From Adiantum capillus-veneris (Eukaryota; Streptophyta; Polypodiopsida; Polypodiales; Pteridaceae), in contig CM043964.1 of the NCBI GenBank assembly GCA_014529385.2, forward strand, positions 135,161,420 through 135,225,419: a stretch of 64,000 bases of DNA, read 5' to 3'. Each line of letters opens with the position of its first letter. Within the stretch, counting starts at the first letter, position 1. Position numbers and translations under genes: made by a program. A model generated the notes under the pieces. It saw nothing but the letters and a program-made list of their open reading frames with translations, was not told the DNA's origin and did not search any database. This document shows, in pieces, positions 13,976 through 24,893 of this stretch.

Positions 13976-14271
13976 GGATGAAGGAGAGGGGGCGGGGGAG
14001 GGGGGGGATGTAATTTGTACTGAGAAAAAACTCACGTACTACTAGCTTCATGAGACCTTGAGTGCATATACACCTGGTTGTACATTTGCTAGCCCAGTGC
14101 CACCTCATGTCTGTGCATGGGTTGTAAGCCTTATTGGACCTCATCTTGCACATTGCATAACGCATGGATGGTAGCAGCAACTTGAAGTGCGTCAATTGCC
14201 TATGGTAGCAATCTAAAGTGTTGGACAATACCCATGTCACCAAAACTCTATGTTTTCATGTATTGTTGTTT

Positions 14272-14272
<1 letters not shown>

Positions 14273-14319
<47 letters not shown>
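14273..14319. repeat. (GA)n microsatellite
   Basis: A pure GA array; Arg-Glu open frames are repeat translations. Confidence 0.95.
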
Positions 14320-14320
<1 letters not shown>

Positions 14321-14507
14321 ACATGCAACACGGAGCAAGAACAACTCAACACGACTGCAAACTTGCAGACAAGGTTAAACTCTTTTGGTACACTTTGACT
14401 ACATTTATCATGGAATTGATGCTATATAAAGTCACGAGATAAAAATACCATGTGGAAATCGAATCATAGCACTATCTTATGAGCTTATAGTGGATTCAGT
14501 AATGAGC

Positions 14508-14510
<3 letters not shown>

Positions 14511-14576
<66 letters not shown>
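14511..14576. repeat. (GA)n microsatellite
   Basis: A GA array with a single interruption (GAAAGA). Confidence 0.95.
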
Positions 14577-14579
<3 letters not shown>

Positions 14580-15030
14580 TGTTGGAAATCCCAATGGGCT
14601 ATTTTTAGCACAAGCTTCACCAAATTTGTGCGTATTAATAACATAGGGAATGTGTGTTGGTGGCAAGCGGAGAGTGGTAGTGGGCCCTGAAGTAGATTTG
14701 CAAGAGCAGGGGCTCCAATGAAATTCTTGCAAGATAAACATTTTAGATGGGTATTGAACTTCTTTGCCTGCCTTTTGGAAGATTACAAAGCCCTTCAAAT
14801 CTTTTTTTTTAAAATTTTGTCCATACAATTGTGAGTTGAAGTGTTCTATTAACACAAAAAAGAATGTACATAAAGCCCCAAGCATAGTCAGTTCCTTGAG
14901 GAGTCAACACATACAAAGCCTTTCAAAGCACACTGTGCATGAGATTATACATGGTGTACTAAGCACATCATGTGCCTACGTGGAACACCCAACATCAAAC
15001 CGACAGGTCTCGTGATATTTTCACTAGTTT

Positions 15031-15069
15031 GTGTGTGTGTGTGTATGTGTTGGGGAGGGGGGGGGGGGC
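15031..15069. repeat. GT array and poly-G tract
   Basis: A short GT array, then GGGGAGGGG and a run of about 10 G. Confidence 0.85.
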
Positions 15070-15465
15070 ATTTCCCTATATCCACAAATCTCCACCTTCA
15101 ACGGAAATGGGGGCTACCAGTTTAAAACCACTAGTTTCTGATTATGTGTGTATTTGGAAAATACAACTTTATATTAAAATACAACAAAAATGACATGTAA
15201 ATGTAGGCACTCGTTTAAACCTACTCCCGATAACTCGTCTCCCCTTAACTTCTATAGGCCTTCATAACTCCTCACCTTGTTTTTATAGCAAACATGGTAT
15301 TTTCAAAGTTTTACTACCATTGGTTTCATTAGCCTGTTGAATGAAGGACTATTTGCTTGTCCAAAGGAGCTAGCTTGGTTGGTCGAGTTTTTCGAGTCCC
15401 TTCCTTGGTAGGGGACTAGTTGGTGGCAATAGATGGCCTTCTTATGGCAACCGAGCGCTTAGGCC

Positions 15466-15468
<3 letters not shown>

Positions 15469-15524
<56 letters not shown>

Positions 15525-15531
15525 CCCCCCC
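15469..15531. repeat. (CT)n microsatellite with poly-C end
   Basis: About 26 CT units followed by nine C. Confidence 0.95.
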
Positions 15532-15838
15532 TCCATCTTGCTCCTATGTTAATCTATGACTTCATCGGTGGGGTGGCTCCCTTGTTCACCAGGTCTCGGA
15601 TATCTCATGATCATGTGTGGTTATGCCTCCGTGTAAAAGGCATCAAACTTATTGTGTTGTTGTCACCTTGGCTCGTGTGGAGCAGGGTCTCTTCTGTAAA
15701 TTTTTGTTTTTCTATTTTAATCTATCACTCACATATAGGGAGTATTTCCAAGAAAAAATATTTAATTATCTTTCAAAAAGAAGGTGAGTGAAATTTCTTC
15801 CAAAATATTATTGGTTTTCTTTGAAATTAAGTTTTTCA

Positions 15839-16066
15839 TGTCACCATATACATGTGGTAGTGATGTGCATGAACACACTTAGGACTATTGGGGTATTTTT
15901 TTCCCTCACTAGGAAGTTTTTCCCCTGTGCATTGTATATACACCCATCACTCTAGGGCTATCTTAAATTTGCATTGCACACTAGTAACACACTCTCTGTT
16001 ATGTGTCTTGATCTTCCTTTTTCTTCTCCAAGTTGTGTGTGTTTTCTTGCAACCCTAATTCCAATA
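15839..16066 (+). repeat. Copia 5' LTR
   Basis: Starts TGTCACCATATACATG and ends CCTAATTCCAATA. Its partner is 37070-37314. Confidence 0.85.
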
Positions 16067-16068
16067 AT

Positions 16069-16083
16069 TGGTATCAAAGTAGG
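16069..16083 (+). promoter_or_regulatory. Copia primer-binding site
   Basis: TGGTATCAAAGTAGG, a variant of the initiator-Met tRNA complement TGGTATCAGAGC, lies two bases after the LTR end. Confidence 0.7.
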
Positions 16084-16429
16084 TTACATCCTCCCAAAAC
16101 TAGTTGTCAGCAGTTCCAGCATACGTCTGCTCACTTTCTTCAATCTCTGTGATCTTTGGCGAGCATCATCAGGTCAACAAATACTTTGGGATAGCTCTTA
16201 GAGCTTAGTGTGCTCAGATTTTTGATTCGAACTCATTTTAGTCTCCATTTCCACTATAGGCAGTACTACATAGGCTATTTTGTCATTTTGTTCAAAAATT
16301 TTGTCAGTGTCGTTTTCTGCTTAACAGGTCCCGTACAATCTTCTACGGGTTGTGATGTATAGCATGTGTTGTTCTCGCTTTGTTTCTCCTCTTTTCGGGT
16401 AATTTTCACATAAGGTGCAAGCATTCGTC

Positions 16430-17001
16430 ATGGTCGACAACAACACAAATGTATTCAAGATGTTTGCTGCTGAGGATAGATTGGATGGGGACAATTACCC
16501 TATGTGGGCTTACATTATGCAACATGTCCTTGTGTCAAAGGGTGTTTGGAACATTGTGCAAGGCATTGATGTACGTCTTGGTTCTAAGGATGTAGGCGAT
16601 GTTGAGGATGTTGCAAGTTTTGGTAGCAGGATTACTATTGCCGGAGCTATTTTGCCTGCGGTTGAGCAAGCTCTTTGGGATGTAAAAGATGCATAGACTC
16701 GTGCATTGATTGCGTTGCCTATGAAGTGCACTACTACTCCCCACATTTGTTCAACAAAATCTGCAAAACAGGCTTTATAGCCTGGCTAGTCTTTATGCAA
16801 GTCACAATGAGGCAAAAATTGCATTGCTTCGTAAAGAGCTGGGAACATGACAGGGATACTTTCCTTGCTGGTGTCAAGGATATCAATGAGCAACTTATTT
16901 CTGTAGGCGAAGTCATTTCAGATAGTTCTTTTGTGCAGACTGTTCTTGATGCTTTGCTAGATTCTTATCAGACTTTTGCTAGTACTTCAAGACTCATGAC
17001 C
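16430..17001 (+). pseudogene. Copia gag, 5' part
   Basis: An ATG at 16430 begins MVDNNTNVFKMF, followed by LDGDNYPMWAYIMQHVL, the conserved gag start of plant copia elements (a G-x-N-Y-x-x-W context). A TAG stop interrupts near 16694. At least two frame changes follow, in the segments reading LYSLASLYASHNEAK and RDTFLAGVKDINEQL. The frame ending SRLMT at about 17000 resumes after the gypsy at 33411 with QGNPEVV, which shows the gypsy insertion point inside gag. Confidence 0.8.
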
Positions 17002-17275
17002 TGTCATCAAATATCTAATATCTAACCAACCCAAATGATTTTCTCATATTAAACTGATCATTTAATATGGGATAATAAACGAGAACAAGGGTTAGAATAT
17101 AGACATGTGCTTACGGATCTATCTCAACACGGGGCCAATGGTAAAGGGGCCCAAATGAGAGATGGTCTGCCAAAGAGCAAGGTTAACTAATGAAGCTTAA
17201 AAGACCTTAGGGTTAGCTTCATTAAAGACCTTCAATGGTTAGTGTTAAAAGTCCTTTTGACCTTAAGCAAGCTAG
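17002..17275 (+). repeat. Gypsy 5' LTR, left part
   Basis: It matches 31805-32078 with about five differences and is cut at TAG (17273-17275) by the CACTA. Confidence 0.93.
17273..17275. repeat. CACTA target-site duplication, left copy
   Basis: TAG precedes the CACTA terminus; the identical triplet follows the right end at 24906-24908. The unsplit LTR at 32076 has a single TAG here. Confidence 0.93.
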
Positions 17276-17287
17276 CACTACAAGAGG
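17276..17287 (+). repeat. CACTA left terminal inverted repeat
   Basis: CACTACAAGAGG, the exact inverse of 24894-24905. Outside these 12 bp the ends diverge, apart from the shared subterminal motifs. Confidence 0.93.
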
Positions 17288-17338
17288 CTCTTCATATTAG
17301 CGACGCTCACACAGCGACGCTCAATAAAAAAATTCCCA

Positions 17339-17430
17339 GCGTCGCTATGAGCGTCGCTATAAGCGTCGCTATGAGCGTCACAAATTTCTTTGTAAATTTG
17401 CGACGCTTATAGCGACGCTCATAGCGACGC
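17339..17430. repeat. 31-bp perfect subterminal hairpin
   Basis: The arm 17339-17369 (three GCGTCGCTAT-type units) is the exact reverse complement of 17400-17430, with a 30-nt AT-rich loop. It is made of the same decamer found in the right subterminal region. Confidence 0.92.
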
Positions 17431-17519
17431 CGGCTGGGGTAAAAAAATAACCGAGCACGCCCAAAAACTCAGATCTCAGATCTGAGTTTTTCGGCGCCCT
17501 CAAGCAAGGAGCAGGTAAC

Positions 17520-17520
17520 G

Positions 17521-17570
<50 letters not shown>

Positions 17571-17720
17571 CTTCTCCACACACACACACACACACACACG
17601 AGGAGAGGAAGGAGAGCCAGGTATGCTCCTTCCCTCTCCTCATTCTCATGTTCCCTTCCCCTCTTTCTCTCTCCCTCTCTCTCTCTCTCACACACACACA
17701 TACACACACACATAGTGTTT
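17520..17720. repeat. CT, CA and GA microsatellites in the CACTA leader
   Basis: (CT)n at 17520-17566, (CA)n at 17578-17598, further CT/CA arrays at 17668-17714. The long Ser-Leu and Cys-Val open frames on the minus strand are repeat translations. Confidence 0.9.
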
Positions 17721-17769
17721 TTGAGAGAGAGAGAGAGAGTACAAACAAAAACAAAAACGCACACACACA

Positions 17770-17975
17770 TACATAAACAAAGAATGCACACACACATTGA
17801 GAGAGAAAAAGAGAGAGAGAGCATGCATAAACAAAAAACGCACGCATTGAGAGAGGAAAAGAGAAAGATAACATGCATAAACAAAAAACGCACACATTGA
17901 GAGAGGAAAAGAGAGAGAAAACGTGCATACGATTCAAAAAAACGCACACACATTGAGAGAGAAAGAGAGAGAAAC
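17770..17975. repeat. Minisatellite, about 54-bp unit, four imperfect copies
   Basis: Each unit contains a CATAAACAAAAAACGCAC-like segment and then ATTGAGAGAG with a purine run. It lies in the CACTA 5' leader. Confidence 0.75.
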
Positions 17976-18229
17976 TAATTTAACGTCGTAGGAAACTAAT
18001 TAAAATTAAAAGACTTAAAGATCTAGCCGACGAGGAGTTGAACTCAAGACCTATTATTCAAGAGGGAAATGGCATAATCAATCTATCATACTTGGCATGG
18101 GTGATAGAAAGGTTATACCATTTATCTCTTTTTATTGGCCCACACATCCACACACGCGCACACACACAAGAAGAAGAGAGTTATAACGTCGTAGGAAACT
18201 ATCTTAAAAGACGTTAAAGATTAGGTTAT

Positions 18230-18604
18230 ATGTAAACTTACATTAAATTAGATTTAGGTTTATTTTTAACTAGATTTACGTTTATTTAAGCTAGATTTAG
18301 ATTTACGTTATATTAGATTAGATTTAGGTCTCCATAGACTGCGATGCCTGCATGAAGCGGGTGAAGAAAGCCCTCAATGGAATATAGGGTATTGCTGCCT
18401 TCACTCATGGTGGGCTCCGTCGATCCAAAAGTACTGGTGAAATGTCTTCAGAAGATAGGGAAGAAGGTGGATCTTCAGGGCGGCAAGAGTCACTACATCC
18501 CTGACACAATGACCATCTAGACAACCTCTAGTCATTAGACTTACGTTAAATTAGATTTAGCTTTATTTTTAGTTAGATTTACGTTTATTTAGATTTACGC
18601 TTAT
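18230..18604. repeat. Roughly 55-bp direct duplication flanking the HMA fragment
   Basis: The sequences around 18237-18290 and 18539-18592 both read ACTTACRTTAAATTAGATTT and then a near-identical TTTATTTTT...TTTACGTTTATTTA segment. They bracket the captured coding fragment at 18337-18520, so the fragment could have been placed by a duplication-associated repair event. Confidence 0.65.
18337..18520 (+). pseudogene. Captured fragment of a heavy-metal-associated (HMA) domain gene
   Basis: One frame (18337-18384) reads DCDACMKRVKKALNGI, matching the start of HMA metal-binding domains of plant copper-chaperone-like/HIPP proteins, including both Cys of the CxxC metal site. It then hits TAG at 18385. 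A second frame (about 18413-18520) reads GSVDPKVLVKCLQKIGKKVD, the C-terminal half of the same domain. The middle beta strands are missing and the frame changes, so it is not functional. It sits in the 5' leader of the CACTA, upstream of TNP2. This is recognition from domain pattern only; the donor gene is unknown. Confidence 0.6.
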
Positions 18605-18906
18605 TTACGTTAGATCGAGCTAGTCCATGCAAGAATTACTTACGGTTTAGGGTTTAGAGTTAGACGAACAGTGAAAAGATCTACTGTGAAAAGATGTTAA
18701 GATGAAGTGAAGTGCTACAGCTAGAGAAGAGGCAAAGGGGTTTTGTCCACTACATGCAGTATCATGTAGACGTGGGTGTGTAGATTTCTTGTACCCACAA
18801 ATATAGGTATTGACCAATAAAGACGAGATTATAACCCGGTGGTTCTGATCTCCGTGCACCTCTAGACCGAGGTGTGCGGGGATTGGACATGACTAGAGAA
18901 TGTGAG

Positions 18907-18908
18907 GT

Positions 18909-18938
<30 letters not shown>
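18907..18938. repeat. (GA)n microsatellite in the CACTA
   Basis: About 16 GA units, 65 bp upstream of the TNP2 start codon. Confidence 0.92.
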
Positions 18939-18942
<4 letters not shown>

Positions 18943-19002
18943 CGAAGAATGCCAATAGAATATTAAATTTGTTGTCCAGGTTATAAGTTTTTTATCCTCA
19001 TT

Positions 19003-22000
19003 ATGAGTAGCGACGAGGATGTGGGACCGTCCAACCGAAACACCTATCTCTCAACGAGGGTCTTATGTCCTTGTAATCAATGCAAGCATGCTGTGCGACG
19101 GACAAGACGTGTTTCTTTGTAGCACGTTCGCGAATTTGGCGAGTTCGATCCATCTATTATAGATCGAGTTGTTGCCAATTATAACTCGTCGGACTCTGAC
19201 GCTGGCCAACAAGCAGCAATCTTGCAACCCAATAGACGTGTTCGCAGGCGCTTTGGTCAAGCAGCATATGTGAGGCCACAAGATGTAGCCTCTGACAGCT
19301 CGGGGGATGATCATGCAGAGCACATTCCCAACGAGGCAATGTTTGAGCCCGAGATTGATGAAATGATCGAGACGATCATGGATTCAGAAAGGCTTATCTA
19401 TGATGATATGAAAAGTGAAGCCGATACGCCATTGTATAATGGAGCACGTATGTCTAGATTGAAAGCACTCCTGGTTCTTCTCAACATGCAGGCAAAGTTT
19501 GGATGGAGTGACACTAGCGTCACAACGCTTTTCAGGTGATCTATTACAATTAGTTTACTTTAATAGAACTCTAAATGTATAATGATCTGATAGATTTTTA
19601 CACGACTGTATCATATTTTTATGTTGTGTAGATTGCTGAAAGAGCACATACTACCAGCTGACAATGTGATGCCAGATTCCCGAGATGAAGCAAAAAAGAT
19701 TTTGCGAAACTTGGGGATGGATTACAATTCTATCCACGCTTGTCCTAATGACTGCATTCTTTTCAGAGGGGAATACATAGACATGGAGAAGTGTCCGAAA
19801 TGTGATTCCGAAAGATATCGAGTAGATCTCCACGGGACAAAAATTCCACAAAAGGTTTTGCGACATTTCCCTCTGCTTCCTCGCATCAAGCATTTCTTCG
19901 AATGTAAATCCATGGCCGCCCTAGCATCATGGCATGAGGAGAATAAATCTTCGGATGGTGTGCTACGAATTCCTGCAGATTGCGTAGCGTGGAAACATAT
20001 AGATGGAACATGGTCGGATTTTGCCAGGGAAGCTCGAAATTTGCGCTTAGGCCTGGCTATGGATGGCGTAAATCCATTTGGTCAAAGATCAACATCTTAC
20101 AGTGTATGGCCCGTTGTCATCGTCAACTACAACATTCCCCCGTGGTTGACTACGAAGAAGGGGCACCTATGGCTAAGCTTGATTGTGCCAGGGCGATATA
20201 AAGTGGGGAATATAGATGTGTATCTTCATCCACTATTGGAAGAGCTACAACAATTGTGGATTGGCATAGAGGTGGTGGATATGAGCCGACACACAGGACG
20301 ACGGAATGCTTTGATCAGAGGCATTCTAATGTGGACCATGCATGACTATCCCGGGCTAACAGAATGCTCAGGTGATCTATTGACACTCCTCACTCAGACA
20401 CTATAAATCTTGTTTTTTCCCATAGTTGATCTATTATCATGTGTATACATGCAGGGCTTCAAACAAGCGGATACAGAGCATGTGTCACATGTGGACCTAG
20501 ACTGAATGCACGTAGGGCACCCTCACTGAAGAAGCAAATCTACGAAGGTCATCAAGCGTATCTTCCAGAGAATCATGTGTTACGCGACGGCTTTTTGGGA
20601 AGAGAGCCACCAAGGATGTCTGCACAAGCATGGTTAGAGCAGAAGGAGATGTGCGATGACGGATTGCCTCCAGGGATGAAGAGACTATCTCTATGGTACG
20701 AGTTACCATACTGGCCCCGACTCATGATCAATCACTTGCTCGATCCAATGCACATATTCAAGAATGTGGGTAATCTACTATGGGACCATTTGACCGGCAA
20801 GAAAGATACTTTGGGAGCCAGAGTTGACCTTAGAAATGTGGATCGTATGGAGCAATATTGGCCGCAAACAGCGTCTGATGGATCGATAAAACTCCCTAAA
20901 GCACCATGGATTTTCACAGGAGCCCAAGAACGCAAAGTAAAAGAGACCATTCGATCTTTGCGGACCCCCACTGGCGTAATGCACTCGCTCCGAACGTGTT
21001 TTACTAAAGAAGGAAAGCTTACCGGTTTGAAGTCACACGATTGGCATAAAATGTGTCAGGTACGTTCATAGTGGACTTTAATATCATTGCATAAAATGTG
21101 GACTTTAATATCATTGCTGCACATACTTTACAGTTTATTTTACCGGTTGCCATTGAGGGATGTTTGTCTCTCGACATCCGTAACACAATCTACAAACTTG
21201 CAAAGCTGGTGCAATGGATCTCACAAAAGGAGATCAACGTAGACTCCATACCATTCGCCAAACTAAATGCTGCGGAGCTTGTGTGCATGTTTGAGAAACA
21301 TTTTCCTACTACAATGCTAACCATTCAGGTGCATCTTCTTGTTCACATAGTTGATGAGGTGGAAATAGCTGGCACAGTTCATTCCAGATGGATGTTCTTC
21401 TTAGAGCGTTTCATGAAAACGCTTAAGGGATATGTGCGTCAAAAGGCACGTCCGGAGGGTAGCATGGCAGAAGGTTGGTTGGTATCAGAGTCCCTAGTGT
21501 ACATTGGAGAGTGGCTAGACGGATTTGATAAATCCCGGGACACGCTATGGCGAACCATAGATGATGAGCGCATATCTGGGATTGTCATGTGCAATCTCGG
21601 TGTTGAGAAGAAGATGACGGAAGATCTAGAGGCTAAAATCAACCGATTTTGCATGCTTCACAATCCAGTGATGCAAAAGTGGATTTCACAATATGAGGAT
21701 GCAAAGCAAGAGCGACAAAGGGCACGAATCGAGTGGAGACGGGGAAGACGACCACCGATGCACTATCCAGTGGTTCTGGAGAGCCTACCAACCTTCATGA
21801 GCTTAAGATGGTTGCACAACCAATTGAAAAGTGCACAACAATGCGGTGACGAAGTGACTGAAGAAGAGTGGGAGTACTCTCGGGGTTGCGCGACCAAGGT
21901 AAGTTTGCAATGTACGACTAGCAAGTGACTTTATTTATAAACGTTTGAACGGCCACTCATAATCTTTGTTCGTTGTAGTATAAGTCATACACAGCAGCAT

Positions 22001-22731
22001 GGTGTAAAGGTCGACATTTTAGGGTGGAACGAATCGACAAAAAGCGTTTTACTCAAGATTGTGGAATCATGGCAAAATTTGAACAGTCTAGTCGACGACG
22101 TTCCTCTGATGCAGATCCTATTGTGGCGGAACTCACTTACTTCGGCACGCTGCAAGAGATTTTGAGGATCAATTACAGAGGATTTTTTGTCGACTTGTTC
22201 GACGTGCAATGGTTCAAGATAATCATGGAGGGTCGCAACGCTACTGTGCGTAGAGGAGAGTCTGGTTTTCTTGAGGTGGATTCTACTAAGAAATGGACTG
22301 ACCTAAGAGACACTTTCGTACTACCCGAGCATTGTGAACAAGTAAGTATGTAAATAGTTAACATCCCCCTTTTACAAGTTATGTGCTTGAAAGCTCTCAT
22401 GTAAGTTATGTGGCTCTGGCAGGTAATATTTCATCCTACAAAGTCTACATCAAACTGGTGGTACGTCATAGAGGTAGCCCCTCGTAGTGCAAGGACGTAT
22501 GAAGGCTACCATGTGCCAATCACAACGACATCAATGGAGGAGATCAGAGAAGATGCTCAATCAGAAGCCGCTGCGGTGGTGCCAGACGAGCATCAAGATG
22601 CTACTACTCCATATGGGGTGCATGCAGAGGAGCTACAAAATGAAACAGAGGATATGTGTTTAAACGGAGAGCTCTATATAGATATAGGAAGTTATGCTGA
22701 GTTATGCGAGGATGAGAGAGAGATCTCTTAA
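19003..22731 (+). CDS. TNP2-type CACTA transposase, six exons, one in-frame stop
   Basis: This is the catalytic transposase of the CACTA element, expected to act on its own termini in the nucleus. Exons inferred from GT-AG sites and preserved frame: 19003-19535, 19632-20371, 20455-21059, 21134-21898, 21979-22341, 22423-22731 (1105 codons including the stop). Exon 1 holds a Transposase-associated domain (LCPCNQCKHAV). Exons 2-3 hold Transposase_21, with acidic residues in GLAMDGVNPFG (Asp at 20062) and MHDYPG (Asp at 20344) and a CVTCGP motif. Exon 4 is DUF4218-like (HLLVHIVDEVE, RWMFFLERFMKTLKGYVR, KARPEGSMAEG). Exons 5-6 are DUF4216-like (YRGFFVDLFDVQWFK). The only defect I see is TAG at 19120-19122 within the first domain. 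Every intron junction keeps frame. Initiation at a later Met (such as 19339) would leave the catalytic region intact. The start at 19003 is the first ATG in frame. Confidence 0.88.
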
Positions 22732-22890
22732 AGCCACAAATATTGTATTTGAACAATTTTGCTCCGTGTTGTAAAAGCTCTGGCTCTCTAAGTACCTTCC
22801 ATGGTGTATAACGCTCTTTTCTACTCGCGCTCACATCTTTTGATTGAAAATTCTGAGTTTTCGACATGCCTCTTCTATCACTCGATTCAT

Positions 22891-22950
22891 TGCGTCATTG
22901 TATTTATATGCGTCATTACGTCATTGTATTTAATGGTCTTTGCGTCATTG
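22891..22950 (+). repeat. Cluster of GCGTCATTGT repeats between the two CACTA genes
   Basis: CGTCATT occurs four times in 60 bp, three of them within (T)GCGTCATTG. CGTCA is the core of bZIP/as-1-type sites (TGACG on the other strand), so this could be a promoter element or 5' leader of the second gene. That role is inference. Confidence 0.4.
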
Positions 22951-23003
22951 TCTACTCTATTCATTCAATATTAAGTTTAAATATTCATGTGTTTAATGCA
23001 GGT

Positions 23004-24317
23004 ATGGATGATGAGGAGTTTCTTTCTTCTTTGTCACCGCAGCAGAGACAGTGGTACGTGGAGCGTCATCGCTTTGGCGCATCATCGCGCGTTCCTACTC
23101 CATCCGCATCTCCCTCTCTTTCGGAGCATTCGGCGCGCTCCGAAGCTTCGGCGTCGACGAGACGAGCTTCACACTCGTCTAGACACCGGCGCTCTAGTGG
23201 TGGCGGTGGCGGTTGTTGTGGGGATTCCGCCACCGATGCCTCCACACCGCCTCGTGTTCGACGAGGCTCTTTACCCTCCCCTTCTTTGCCCGCCCCCACA
23301 CCAGCCACAGCATCGCCATCTACGCCAGGTTTTGCACAGCTGACTGTTCCTAGAAGCTACACACCTCTACCTACTCCGCCAGGAGCCACCCCACTCGACA
23401 CTCCTCGCTTCGGGGCCCAGACGCCGGTGGAGACACCTGACGTCCGTACCCCCATCGACACGCCGCTAGAGACCCCTGCCGGGACACCCAGGTTCACGCG
23501 TCACTGGCCAGAGGGCTTGCCTTACTCCGTCGACATCAGCGGCGGCATCATCATGGATGATGACGGCAAGAAGGTGATCTCACGCATGCGTGGTCTTTGC
23601 TCTCAGCTGTTTAGACACTACATACTAAACAAATGGAGTGAAGTACCAAGTGATTTAAAAAACAGAGTCATCAGCATACTTCATGATGAGTTTCCCGTTC
23701 CAACACGGGATCAGCGCTTCAATGAAGACCTGATGAAGATTCGAATGCGCGAATACTGTAAACACAAGCGTTCCGAAGTGCAAAAAGCAATTAAGAATGG
23801 GTGGAACAGGCTAGATTGGCTGGCCAAAGAAGATTGGAAGAATGCGAAGAAAGCAGCGCGCGAGAATCCCGACAAGTGGAAGCAACAAAAGGATGCAGCC
23901 AGAGCGCGAGTAGAGGCAGGGAGCTCGCACCACTTGGGGAGCGGTGGATGGGCATCATTTGAGGCCGATTTTGTAAGTGTTTTCACATTGCTCTTTATGC
24001 ATGTTCGATAGTTTAGGGTTTATGAGTTTTTTAGTTCTAACATAATGAAATCTTTGTATGTTTTGACAGTGGTCGATGACAGGACGTGATCCCACACCGT
24101 ACGAGCGCGAGTACGCAGGCAGGAAGGGCTTAAACGCCCTGATGGACATTCTCAGTTCTCGCGGCGGCATGGTTAGTATTAGGGTTTACTCTTTTTTATT
24201 TTTTGTATTGTTTTATAAATGTCGTTATATGTTTATACTTACTGAAAGCTGTCTTATTGTCTTTTTTTGCAGAATGCGACAGATACGCCGCTTGGACGTG
24301 ATGAGACGTCTGACTAG
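23004..24317 (+). CDS. Transposase_24 / TnpA-like accessory protein, three exons, intact
   Basis: Exons 23004-23972, 24070-24171 and 24273-24317 give an uninterrupted 371-residue protein; all junctions are GT-AG and phase 0. Residues 1-75 are Ser/Arg-rich. Residues about 110-180 are a Pro/Thr-rich tract with repeated TP dipeptides (PLPTPPG, DTPRFG, VETPD, IDTPLETPAGTP). From about residue 195 a folded region resembles plant En/Spm Ptta-type transposases (Pfam Transposase_24): RMRGLCSQLFRHYILNKW, GWNRLDWLAKEDW, then GSGGWASFEADFW and TGRDPTPYEREYAGRKG. By analogy with TnpA it may bind the GCGTCGCTAT arrays at the element ends. A splice acceptor-like TTTAATGCAG lies just before the ATG, so a non-coding first exon is likely. 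Confidence 0.82.
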
Positions 24318-24418
24318 ACGACGTCAGTTTAGCCGTAGCTAGATAGCATTAGTTTAGGGTTTCTCATAGCTTATGTATCATGAGACGGATTTTATACGTC
24401 TTTTTGAACCATGTATAT

Positions 24419-24545
24419 TATTACATTTGTCACCGCAGTTCCTTTTGCCAATCAATTCTTTATGCCTATGATGTTGTACAATTATCATTATTACATTTGC
24501 CAATCAATTCATTTTGCCTATGATGTGTACAATTGTCAATTTTGC
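24419..24545. repeat. Imperfect tandem duplication, about 52-bp period
   Basis: CCAATCAATTC...TGCCTATGATG is present twice downstream of the TnpA-like gene, within the CACTA. Confidence 0.7.
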
Positions 24546-24682
24546 AAACAATGCGTCTTGTGGGTGACTATTTTGGGTCTATTATCTACCTTTGCACTTT
24601 TTTTAAAAAGTGAATCAAGTACAATATGGTTGATGGGTGGCACGGCATTCAATGCCCTGCCACCAAAAAAAAATTCTCTCGG

Positions 24683-24880
24683 GCGTCGCTATAAGCGTCG
24701 CTATTTATGGCTCTGTAGCGTCGCTATGAGCGTCGCTATAGTCTTCTGTGTAAACGTCGCTATATGCGTCGCTATATAGTGACGCATATAGCGACGCTCT
24801 CGTAGCGACGCTCGTAGCGACGATTTTAGCGACGCCGGGGGTTATAAAAACCCAATGTATTTCTGTCGCTAACAGCGTCA
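24683..24880. repeat. CACTA right subterminal repeats with hairpin
   Basis: Numerous GCGTCGCTAT/ATAGCGACGC units lie in both orientations. Positions 24755-24770 and 24781-24796 are perfect inverted arms (CGTCGCTATATGCGTC) around a 10-nt loop. Confidence 0.9.
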
Positions 24881-24893
24881 CAAGAGCACACAA

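Noticed and set aside
18010-18110. Second SINE or tRNA-like fragment in the CACTA leader (B-box-like GAGTTCAACTCC on the minus strand)
   Set aside because: No flanking duplication, no A-rich tail and a weak A-box; too little to call.
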